A program made the translations under genes and the position numbers. Under the pieces are notes generated by a model. It had not been told where the DNA came from and did no database searches. It saw only the letters and a program-made list of their open reading frames with translations. From Porphyra umbilicalis (Eukaryota; Rhodophyta; Bangiophyceae; Bangiales; Bangiaceae): DNA of 64,000 nt. The stretch covers positions 123,971-187,970 of the forward strand of contig KV918838.1 in the NCBI GenBank assembly GCA_002049455.2. Direction: 5' to 3'. How positions within the stretch are numbered: the stretch's first letter is position 1; the number at the start of each line of letters is the position of its first letter. This document shows positions 33,715 to 43,871 of the stretch, one piece after another.

Positions 33715-36700
33715 ATGGACGACCAGTCGTCGACCGACGAGGAGGAGGCGCCCGGCACGTCGACAGCGCTTCGGGCGCGTCGCAGCGGCCACTGTCCCAC
33801 GACGCGGCGCCCCACGACGACCACCAGTTTGGCGACAGCGCCGCCCCGCGAGGCGACGGCGAGCGGCAACGACAATGGGGACAATGGCGGGGGTGTGCTG
33901 GGCCTGTGGGCGCAGACCTCGACGACGACGACGAGGTCACGCGCCTCGGTACGGCCGGCGAGGACGCGGCAATCAAGGCGGGTTGCCACCTCGACAGCGC
34001 GCGGCAGAGTGCGGCGTCTGCCGTGCGGTCGGCAACGGTGGAGGTTGCCGCCGCCGTCGCCGCGTGTGAGGCGGCCGGTGATGCGGGGCCGGTGGCGAGT
34101 TTGCGTGCCGCGAGTGCCCTCCTGTCCAAGCTCCTCGCATCAAAGCCGGTGCACGCGCGGGGCACTGGGTCGCCCGCGTCGGCGGCGATGGACGACGCCA
34201 CGTCGGCCTCTACTGCCGTGCTGCAAGCCGTCGCCGCGGTGACGGTGCCGCCGCCCCGGCCACCCGCACCAGACGACGGTGATGAGGGTGCCGCGGCACC
34301 CGCCGCCGATGCCGACACAAGAGCCGACGCCTCCGCCCGGGTGGCGTGCAGGCGCCTCTGCGCGCGAGCGCGTCACGCGGCGGGCAGCGTCTTGTCGGCG
34401 GTCAAGGGCCTGATCCCCATGGTGCAGCCCGACGCGGGGGACCACGCGGGCGACGATGATGGCGACGGCAATGGTGGCGACGCTGGCGCCACGGCGCGCG
34501 GCGGCGGCGGCACGCGTGGCCGCCAGCGTCGATGCGGCGGCTGCGGGGCGACGGGGCACAATGTGAAAACGTGTCCGGCCGACGCTGCCACCAAGGCGGC
34601 GCACGCGGCGCGTGGCGAGGCGGCCAGGGCGGCCAAGGGCGCCAAGGCCGGCAGCGGAAACAACAAGTGCAGTGCGTGCCACGCGCGTGGCCACACCCGG
34701 GCCAGCGCTGTGTGTCCGCTGCGAGCCGTCGCCCACGGCTGGTCGGGCCACAATGCAGACCGCGGGCGTGACTTGGGGTGCGTCGACCAGCACCGCATGA
34801 CGGGGGAGGTGACGACGACCGTTTCCGTGTCGGTCGACCGGTTTTTTGGTGTCCGACGACGGCTGGCGCCAGGGGGGCCGGCAAACTCTTTGCCCCCGAC
34901 GGGGCGCCCGCCTACGACGTCGAGCCGTCGCGCGCCGACGGGGACCGCCGCCGCTGTCGCAAACGCTGCCGCCGCTGTCGCAAACGCTGCCGCGGGGGCG
35001 GCCGCGCTGACCGAGTTGGCCACGGCACAGACAAAGCATCTGCGGCTCGTGTCCATTGTCATGGACGGCACGATGCGGTACCTGCTCGAGCGCGTCGATG
35101 GTGGTGGCGGCGGGCAGGGTGTGGGAGGGGGCGGCGGCGGTGGTGGGGATGGCGGCGGTGGCGGCGGCCACCGCCGGCGCACGCTCGACGAGTTTATCGC
35201 GGCCGTGCCGGCGTCGCTGACAAGCAACCACGGGCTTGCCTGGAAGCAGGTCGCTTCGACCGTCTCTTGTCGCGGTGTCCACGCGTTTGGCGGCGCCCCT
35301 CGGCGAGCGTGCGTCGACTGCTCGGGTAGAGGCGCACAAGTCAAGCCCCGCGGGGACATCAAGGCCGCCGCCCAAGGCGACGGCGACTACTCTGCCTTTG
35401 TGGCGGCGTCGGCGGCGGTGGCAGACGCGGTTACCGAGCCAAGCCAGTTGCCGTGCAGCACGCTGCTGCCGGGTCCGGGCGACACGTCTGGTTGGGCCAC
35501 CGTGGCGACGGCTTTTGAAAACCACTATGTGACGCACGTCACGTCGGCGGTCAAGGCCATTGCCAAGTGCATCGTTCACGACGTCTACCCACAGGCCCCC
35601 GGCGGTCTCGACGGACAGCGCCGCGCGGCACTGATTGCGGCCCTCGTTGCCGGCCTGCAAGCCGCCGACGGAACGCGCCCGCCGTCGTTCAAGTGGCCAG
35701 CGGGAAAAGTGTCTGCGGCGGATGGGGCTGCCATGGCGGCCGAGGCCACGCTGGCGTACGACACTGTGCTCGTCTACGCCGGTGGTGACGGTCGGCGGCG
35801 CTGTCTCCTCCAGCTCGACACGTCGGCCCTGCGACAGCGGCCGCTGCACATCTACCCGCTGCTCCACTATGCCCAGCTGTTGTGCATCCGTGCCGGCATC
35901 GAGGCGACCGACACGTCACCCGGCCGAGCCGCCACGTGCACCGCGTACGCGCGCGTCGGCGGCGCGCTGCTTCGCCGGCGCCTGGCGTCCGCAGGGGTGT
36001 CGCTGCCAGCGCCGACAACCGACGGGCTATTCATCCAAACGCTGCTCCGCCGCGCGCGCATTGTCGGCGCCAAGACGGTGGTCGGGCCCTCCATCGTGTC
36101 GGACGGTGTCGGCGTGCACTTTACGATACGGCACCCCGCCACCGCCGCGTCGACGGCGGCCGCTCGGCGGGCGCGTCGTAAGGCTGCAAGTGACGGTCGT
36201 GGGGGGGGGGGGGGGCCACCGAGACGGCGAGCGTGCGGACGCAGCTGGACCGCATGGCGTTTTCGACCGACGTCGTCAAGGAGCTGGCGTTTGTTGGTTG
36301 GGACCCGGGCGTCGCGTCGATTGTCGCTGCCTACTGCCCCGGGGCGGTGCCGTTTGTTCAGTCACCTGCGCCGCACCTGCACACGTATCGGGCGTACCGG
36401 GCGCTTCGGATTGCGGGCGACGCGCTCGCGCGGGCGGCCATGGCCGCGACCGCCGCCGCCGAGTGCCTCGTGCGGCGGGGTGGTCGGGTTTTGCCGACCG
36501 TCGACGCGCTACACGCCAAGTTGGCTGACGTTGCGCGCGCGGCCAAGGCCACCGCGGCGGGCCTTCCCGTCGGCGGCGGTGACGCGGTGAGGCAGACGAC
36601 CAAAAAGCGCGGCCGTGGAGCGCTCAGTGCGTCGACTGGGGCGGCGGGATCTCCCCCAAAGCGGACTCGTACACATCTGGTGGGCCCGCCGGCGGCCACG

Positions 36701-38662
36701 CCCGCGGCACAAGCGTCTTTGCCGCCTTTGGAGCACGCACCGACGGTGCCGACAGACGCGGTGGACCCCCCCCCCCCCAAGCGCCGGCGGTACAAGCAGC
36801 CGGCCTTTGGCGACGAGTGGCTGACCCCGATTCAACGGCAAGAGGTGGCCCGCAAGCGGGGGACGAGCGCCCCCGGCCGCCGATGGGCCATCCTTACGCG
36901 CATGCGCGCCACCGCGCACGCCACGATCAATGGCGGCAACGTCCAACCGTGGCACCTGTCCAACCACGTGTGTGTGTGGGTGGGCGAGGCGGCCCTGTTC
37001 AAAGAGGCGGCGCACGCGACGGCGGCTGTCAAGGCCAAGACAGAAGCGGCGGCGCACGCAGAGGCGGCGTGGCGTGCAGTGTCGGTCGACAGTGGGGCAC
37101 ACGCCGCGTGCCTCGTGCAGCGCGCGGCGCAGGACAAGCGCCAGACGGCGGCGGCATTGCGCACGGCAGAGCGAGTGGCGGCTGCGGCGGCCGCTGCTGC
37201 ACCCGCTGCGCCCCCGCAGCTCGGCGCGCCCGGCACGTCGCTGCCGTCGGCCGACCGCTTGCGCGTGTTGTGTGCCGCACTCAAACGTGCGGCCGCCGCC
37301 GGGGGGCACCGGCGCGTGCGCGTCCCGCCCACTGGTGCGACGCTGGTCGTCTCCAAAGGCGCGTACCGCGAGGCGACGGGCGCCGGTATGACGAGGCGCG
37401 CCGAGGCGGCAGCGGTCGCGGTGTGGGCGGCGGCACACCCAGGCGTGTCGCGCGAGTCACTGACGGCCGGGTGCTCCCTCAAGGTCACGACGTGGGGCGC
37501 GTGGGTGGTGGCGGCCACTGTGCGCATTGCGCGCACCTACACAGACGCCTATCAGGCGGCGTACGGGGCGGCCGCGACGTACGGTCAACGCAAGGCGCGG
37601 CTACACGCCCTCATCCAGCGCAACCAGTACGCGGCGGTGCTGGCGCGCCGCTTGACGGGCGGGTTGCTGCGGCGCACGGTGGACGGTACCAAGGCGGTGT
37701 TGGCGATTGGGCGGTGTCGGCCGCGCGCCGGCAGCGTCGACCTCGTGCGGCGCATGGCCAAACACGTGCACCTCGTGTACGTGGACGAGCACAATACGAG
37801 CCAGACGTGTGCAGAGTGCGGCCACGGCTTGTGCAACACGTACGTGTCGCCCGACTCGCCGGTGGACCTGACGCCCCTCAAGGCGGCAAGCAGCTACGCG
37901 CATCGCGCGTCGGTGTCGGCGGCCAAGCGCGCCTCGCCCCTCCGCGGCGGCCGGCGCGCGCGACGGGGTGTGACGACCGGCAGTCGGTCGGGTCCACGCG
38001 ACGGTGTGGCTGCCCAGCGCGCCAAGGAGCACGCAGAGGCGGTGCGGACAAAGGTGCTGCAGGCGATTGCGGCTCACGGCAAGTGGGCGTTTGGGACCGA
38101 CCCGCTGGCGCTGTGGGGGGTCAAGCTGTGTACCAACGTCGCCTGCCCGGCTTCGTACGTCGGGCGAGACACCAACGCGGCGCGCAACATGTCCAAGATT
38201 GCCATCAAGAGCATGCAGGTTCGGAGCATCTACCCCCACCTCCGGGGGTACACCGTGTCACGCGCGCCACCCCAGGAAGACCCTGTACAGGCGGTGCGGC
38301 ACGCGGCTGCGATCGACGCGGGTACCTACGAGGCCGGCTACGGGTGGACGCGGTGTTCACCCACGTCGTGGGAGCGTTGGCGCCGACCTGTCGTCACCGA
38401 CCCGGCGGTCGCGGAGGCGAGGACGGCCCCCACGGCCGTGCCAGTGGCGGCGCCAACGGTGCGGGTAGAGGCGCTGGGTGTGGGGGCAGACGGGGCGCAC
38501 GACGCAGCTGCTGCGTCGGCAAGCGGTGACCTGGCGACGAGTAACGTCGGCCAGATGGCTGCTGCCAGCCCCGCGCCAGCCGTGGGACGCAGCCACTCGT
38601 CTTCGAGCCGCCTCGAGCGGGTAATCGTAGACTGTTCACCAGGTTCATCTCGTGGGGTGTGA
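33715..38662 (+). CDS. Fanzor: eukaryotic TnpB-like RNA-guided nuclease (frameshifted)
   Basis: The ATG at 33715 (MDDQSSTDEEEAPGTSTA) starts an estimated 1,640-residue protein. The frame changes once near 33750-33900 and again at 15 G residues (36201-36215). Order: acidic N-terminus; two CCHC zinc knuckles (CGGCGATGHNVKTC at 34533-34574; CSACHARGHTRASAVC at about 34667); the VSDGVGVHFTIRHP motif (about 36095) that precedes RuvC in Fanzors; RuvC-I GWDPG (Asp codon 36302); NLS-like PPKRRRYK; the RuvC-II Glu in VDEHNTSQTC (37787); zinc ribbon CAEC (37808, 37817) with CTNVAC (38129, 38144); RuvC-III GRDTNAARNM (Asp 38168). All three acidic residues and four zinc ligands are present. Family knowledge: such proteins cut DNA guided by an RNA made from the 3' end of their own locus. 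Product may be inactive if the shifts are real. Confidence 0.9.
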
Positions 38663-38663
38663 A

Positions 38664-38760
38664 TAGGGAGCTTCGCTCCTCACCTCTTCCAGAGGTGACT
38701 ACTGGTGTCTCTTGGCTGACGGCAGAAACACACGCGATAGGTATTAGCCAATGTGATCAA
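38664..38760 (+). ncRNA. Candidate Fanzor guide-RNA (omega-RNA) scaffold
   Basis: Two bases after the Fanzor stop codon (38660-38662) a hairpin GGAGC-TTC-GCTCC (38667-38679) is followed immediately by CACCTC-TTCCA-GAGGTG (38681-38697). Fanzor and TnpB guide RNAs are known to come from the 3' end of the nuclease gene and its downstream flank, with stem-loops followed by the guide. The position fits; the guide boundary cannot be set from one copy. 38760 is an arbitrary limit. The hairpins could also act in transcript end formation. Confidence 0.4.
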
Positions 38761-40699
38761 TGGCGCTCGCTCGGCGGCCGATTTGGGCGGCGTTCTACAT
38801 GCTCGTCGCCCGCCTGTGGGGGGGAAAGGGTCTGGGGGGCGGGAGATCCAAAATGCGCCGGCGGTGGGGGTGTTGTGGGATGCGACGGGAGAGGTTGGGG
38901 TGCACGGAGTCGACAGACCGACGCGGGTGACGGCGGTCGCCGTGTTGGTGGCTGCCACGCGTTGTGGGGGATTCGGGGCGGGGTTGGGCTCGCGCTTGCG
39001 CCGCTTGGCGCGTGTCGTGTTGCCGCCGCCGCCGGCGTTGGCGGCGGAGGTGGCGGCGGACGGCTGGGACGCGGACGCGGCGTCCGACGGCGACGGCGCG
39101 GGGGTGGAGAGGGAGGAGCCAGGGGTGGTCACCGACGCGGTGCCGCCGGGAGAGGGGGTCTCCTGGGCGCTCGCCCTGTGGACGGTGGCGGTCGCGAAAG
39201 TGACCGCCCCGTCCTTCGGTCCGGGTGCCCAAGGCGCGCCTGGCGGCGGCGGCGGAGGGCCTCGTCGTCACCGTGCCGCCGCAACCGCCGCCGCCGGTAC
39301 CCGCCGACGGCGTGCAAGCGACATAGAGCGACGCGGCCGACACGGACGGGGCGGCCGACGGGGGCGTCCGCGGCAAACCGGGCGGCGGCGGCGCCAAAGC
39401 GGCCGCCGAGGCGCGCGACGACGGCGTGGCGAGTGTGGGCAGCGGCGCGGCGCCGCCTGCCGCGGCCGCGAGGGGCGCCCCGCCCCCCCCCGATGTTGTC
39501 ACCGGCCTGCCGCCGTGCAGGCCGTCGACGCCAATTACGCGCTGGCCTGGGCGCCCGCGGAGCGCCTCCGCCGCGCCCTCGGCGCCGTTGACGCCGCCTT
39601 CCTCGGGGCCGCCGCCCCGCCACCCGCCGCCGCCAAGGCCCCAGACGACGGCGCCGGCGCCGGCGCCGGCGGCGGCTCCGACGCGAGCAGCGTCCGTCGA
39701 CGCAGCGCGCGTCCGCTGGCTCCTCTACCTCATTGGCCACAGGGCCATGTGCTAGCTGGCGCGCGTCGAGGCGCTTGTCGCCGCCTTTGCCGCCGCCGAC
39801 CGCCGCCGCACGGCGGCCACCGCCACGGGCGGTGCCGACGGGGAGGGAGCCCGCGCCGACGCCGCGGCCGGCGCCCAAGCTCGTGCGCCGCGTGCGCCGC
39901 CGCGCCGCCGCCGACGCGGTGTCGGTGATAGACATGGACGATGGGGGTGGGGGTGGGGGCGGCAGCGGCGGCGGCGGCTGCCCCGCGGGCACGCCCGCGC
40001 CCGCCCACCGCCGTCGCGGTGGCGCCACCGCGGCCTACGGCACGCTCGCCGCCACGCCCGCCACGGCCAGCAGGCGGTCCTGGCGGCGCCCCCCCCCCGC
40101 CCTCCCCTCTGCCCGTCAGGGGCGCCGACCTCGACACGGTTGGGGGCGCTCCCCCGCCCCCCCCCGGCGTTGGTCTTGACGACGGCGAGGCCGATACAGC
40201 CCTCGTCGCTGTCGTCGGGGAGCTCCTCGCCCCCGCCGGCCTCGTCGGCGCCCACACGCGGCAGCTCGCCGGCCTCGTCGGGGGGGGTGGGGTGCCACCG
40301 GCGGCCGCCACAGTCAAAGCCGCGTCGGCGGCGGCCGCGGCGGCGCAGCCGCAGGCGCTGGCCGTCCCCGCCACTAGCGAATGCCCGTCGGCGGGCGCGG
40401 GGGCCCGCGTCGACGACGCGCTGCCAACGGCGGGCGGTGCCGCCGCGGCCGCGGCCGCCCGGGGACGACGACCGGTCGGCAGTGCGGGCGGCGGCCGCCG
40501 CCGCGGGGGGCGCCGACGTCGCGGCGGGGGGGAACCCGCGCCAGCGCCGTCGCCGGGGCCCAAGCACGGGCGACGCGCGGGCCGCCTCGCCGCCGCCGAT
40601 GCGGCGAGGCGTAGTGGCGGCCGCGGCACCGGGGGCGGTGGAGTGCGGCGGACGGCAGAGGGGAGGCGACGCGCCTTCGCGCCGGGCGGCCGGCCATGA
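38753..40699 (+). pseudogene. Fragmented low-complexity coding region, plus strand favoured
   Basis: Coding-like pieces follow each other in changing frames: VGVLWDATGEVGVHGVDR (about 38866), VPKARLAAAAEGLVVTVP (about 39220, then a TAG), GAKAAAEARDDGVASVGS, DANYALAWAPAERLRRAL (about 39530), KLVRRVRRRAAADAVSVIDM (about 39870) and GLDDGEADTALVAVVGELLA (about 40175). Many shifts coincide with G or C runs. Minus-strand frames also exist, including one ending at 38680 across the Fanzor hairpins, so the strand is not certain. No domain recognised; SVIDMDD resembles a SUMO-interacting motif. Confidence 0.3.
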
Positions 40700-40840
40700 C
40701 GTGCGCTCCCGCCTGTCAAGCCTGTGCGCCTTCAAGCGGGGCTGGCGGCGGTTCAAACTGGCTGGCAATCAAACGGGGGGGGGCTGCGAAGCAGGGGGTG
40801 CACCCGCTTGGCGGGTTACATTGCGCTCCGCGGTCGCCCC

Positions 40841-41161
40841 TAATGTCTATTCTAAATACCGAGTGCATCATTTGATGCCCTGGGCATCATTTGATGCACT
40901 TTTTTGGCACCACTTTTTTCGTGCTTCTCGGCCTCGCACGCTCCTTTTGACAACAGAAGCGGACTCAGAGAAGATTTGTTACAGTAAGTACACTTGGGGG
41001 AACTTGGAGCCATTGAGCTACGGGTACGAACGGGGGGTGCTCCAGACGCCAGAAAAAGGGGGGTCGAACCGTCGTTGTCTGGCCCTGTGAGAGGGTGCAT
41101 CATTCGATGCACCACTGGGCATCATTTGATGCCATTTCGCGGTACAGTAGAATAGACACTA
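40841..41161. mobile_element. 321-bp MITE-like element with terminal inverted repeats
   Basis: Left end TAATGTCTATTCTAAATACCG, right end CGGTACAGTAGAATAGACACTA; the ends are inverted repeats over about 20 bp. Next to each end are GCATCATTTGATGC-type palindromes (40869, 40887, 41098, 41119). A TA target duplication is possible, as for Tc1/mariner elements, which would place the true ends two bases inside. No coding capacity. Confidence 0.7.
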
Positions 41162-43871
41162 AAGCGGGCCTGTGGCGGCCAACCAGAAGGCATCCACCTC
41201 AATGTTGACGCGGGGCTGTAACAGAATTCTGCAGCCAATCATATATGGCCCTGGGGGGGTCCATTGTGGATTCGTTGCAACAAACCCCCCTCGTGGATGC
41301 TAGCATTTTCTGCATTGGTTGTAAATACCTCAGGTTACACGACTCGTGTGCGCCGCGTAAACGACTCGTGTGCGATGTGTGAGAGACGAAGACGCAAGTC
41401 GTCCGTGCACAGGTCATCCATTCGGGTCGTGTCCCGCACTTAAAGCCAAGGAACACATGCAATTCTGGTCACATGATAGCAGCGTTCTCGTACTGAAAAT
41501 TCCAGGCACCTACGTGCAATACCCTGGCCTTCAGGGCGGTGGCGCGCTCGGCGACGCATAGATACCGGGAAGCCGACCGGCTCCATGGCCGCGAGCACGC
41601 ACGGGGGCACGTGCAGCCACGTTGCCGTGGCGGGGGGGGTGTGGGGCGGGGAAAGGGGTGCCGCCGCCGCCGCCGCGGCGGCGGTGGCCCGCCGGCGTGG
41701 TGCAACGCCTACGGGCGGGGCCGTCACCCCGCCGCGCAGCGCACCTGCGCGCGGCCGAGATGGCGCACGGGCGGGCGGATGGGATCGACCACCGCGCGAC
41801 GGGGCGCCTCTAACCGTGCCGCGAGATGGCGTTAGAAACCGCCGACGTGCCGCCGCAACAGAAGCCGGCGCGCAGGCACGATCACCCGCGGGTCATCGCG
41901 GGCTCGTCGAACCCCGGAAGTCGCTGCACGTGGTCGCGGCGCGCAACTCGGGGCGGTGGGGGGGGCAGGGGGGCAGGCGCCGTCTGGGCCCTGTGACCCT
42001 TGTGGCAGGACAGTCCTTCTCAGCCGCGTAACTCTATTCGCTTTTAGCGTCATCGCGACCCTTCCAACGCTGACACGCCCTCAGATCCCTGAGGACATGA
42101 ATGCAGACTGCCACGTCTGAAACGGAGAGCAAGTCCCTTGATCTAAGTATATGTGTGCATCACTACACTTTGAGAGCACCCTGTCCTAAAGGCCAGGGTA
42201 TAACCAGTTGGACGAATATTTCACATCCAAAACCAGTTCGCAAGCGATATCCGATTTCTACCCAACGTAAAACAGTTTTAACCAATTACCATAAATCAGT
42301 TTGACATCCCTAGTCTATCATCCGTCTCCTCAACGACCCCTGTGCGAGACGCGCGGCAGTCGGGGGCGCCTGGTTGGCCAGCGCTCTCTCGTACTCGAGC
42401 GCCAATTGGGCGCGCGAGCAGGGAACGTCAACGTTTTCGGTCCACCCGTCCCAGGTGCGGTGCTACAGGATATCTCCGCCATGCCTTCTCGCTGGTGGCG
42501 GCCACAAGTGTATCTGCGCTGGTACGACGGCATGCGGCAAAGAGCAGCCCGACACGTCGCCCGTATGTTGTGATCTTGTCAGGCAATGAGGGTTGTGTGC
42601 CGCCTTCGAGGTTTGGCAGTCTTCAAGGGCGAAGAACAGCCGCCGAGGTTTGACAGCCAGGCGCGCGGCGCGGCGCCGAGAAAGGCCCAAGAGGACCAGT
42701 CGACAGCCTCATGTTGCAAACGTAGCTAGCGTCTCGTGCAAAGCTCACGCCCAGCTCTTGCGCGGGTGGCGTCCCTCGAACTGCCCACACTGCATGCCAG
42801 GCCGCTGACGGGACCGGAGGCTGGCGCGAGGGGCCCCACGCCCACGTGGGTGGCTGCCGCCCTCAGAGCCTCCCCTCGGTGCTCGCGCGAGCCGCGTCGT
42901 CGGTCGGCAACAAGACTCCGTCGACACGCCTCAGGAGCGGTACTGTAGCGCCTTTTCGCTGGCGACGACAGCACCGGGATCAAGGCGCTTGGCGCGCCGC
43001 GTCGCCACCGCCGTCCCCGTCCAATTTGAGGGATGTGTCGAAAGAAAGTGGCCGCCCAGTGGTACCCTCTGCAGGTCCATCTCGAGCCTTGACCCGCGAG
43101 CATAGCCCTCGGTGAGAGCCCGAGCGGCACTGGTGCCGGTGAGGCACCCGGCACAGTGATCCACGACGGCACTGTAGCGCCGGGAAGGGCCCCTTTCGAA
43201 AGGACGACGGTCACGTCGTTACAACGTGGACCCCGCCCAGGCAAGAGCGCTGAGCGCGCGGGGCCCCGCGCCAACCCCCTGTCAATCAGGATTCGACTCC
43301 TGCCGCCCACACCAGTCACTGTCAGAGTCGTCGTAGCGGGATCACACAGAAACCCAGTGCCGTGCCTTGCTTCGCCTCTCTCGCTTGCGAACCTGGCGAC
43401 CCGCGGTGTCAAGGCCCCCGCGCGGGCCGCACGCGCGAGGTTAACATGATGGAGCGCAGGCCGGCCCGTGCGTAGAGCAGCCCTTCCACACAAACCTCTC
43501 AGATACGTGCCGACACAGCCCCCGCACGAACGGTGGTGAGTTCTCCCACTCGGACGACACTTTCTGCTGTGTGCGTTAATCACAAGCGGGGCGGTGAAGC
43601 ACGAGAGAGACGCGTGACTGCGCCCGCCGTTGGGCTCAAAAGCCTCTACCGTGGTGGGCCGCACGCGACCCGCCGCCGCTCGCCCCGTCGCAGCGCCCAC
43701 CACCACCCATCCCCCGCAACTCTGCGATTCCATCCCAGTCGCGCCCCGTGTGTACCGGGCGGGTCGACGACTGGCCGGCCCCTCCGACCACCGCCGCCGC
43801 CGTCGCCGTTGCTCCCGTTGTTCCCGGGTTCCACCGCCGCCGCGCGCCGGCCACCCCACGGCGTCGTCACC
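41162..43871. other. Intergenic region upstream of the symporter
   Basis: No supported gene in 2.7 kb. It holds a short tandem ACGACTCGTGTGCG (about 41339-41373), a GC-rich low-complexity block (41630-41990) and a clearly AT-richer island (about 42080-42320). Open frames on the minus strand across 42726-44093 run antisense to the symporter start and are not accepted. Confidence 0.4.

Noticed and set aside
33715-38662. Bacterial TnpB or IS605 contamination
   Set aside because: The protein is much longer, has eukaryotic-style zinc knuckles and nuclear-localisation-like basic runs, and shares base composition with its surroundings, which include a spliced gene. No TnpA transposase is near.
40995-41075. 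A circularly permuted tRNA gene on the minus strand (GGTTCGACCC upstream of GTAGCTCAATGG)
   Set aside because: The two box-like words are in permuted order, but no D stem or acceptor stem can be formed, and the stretch lies inside the MITE.
41840-43450. Ribosomal RNA genes
   Set aside because: None of the highly conserved 18S, 5.8S or 28S words that I would expect is present on either strand.
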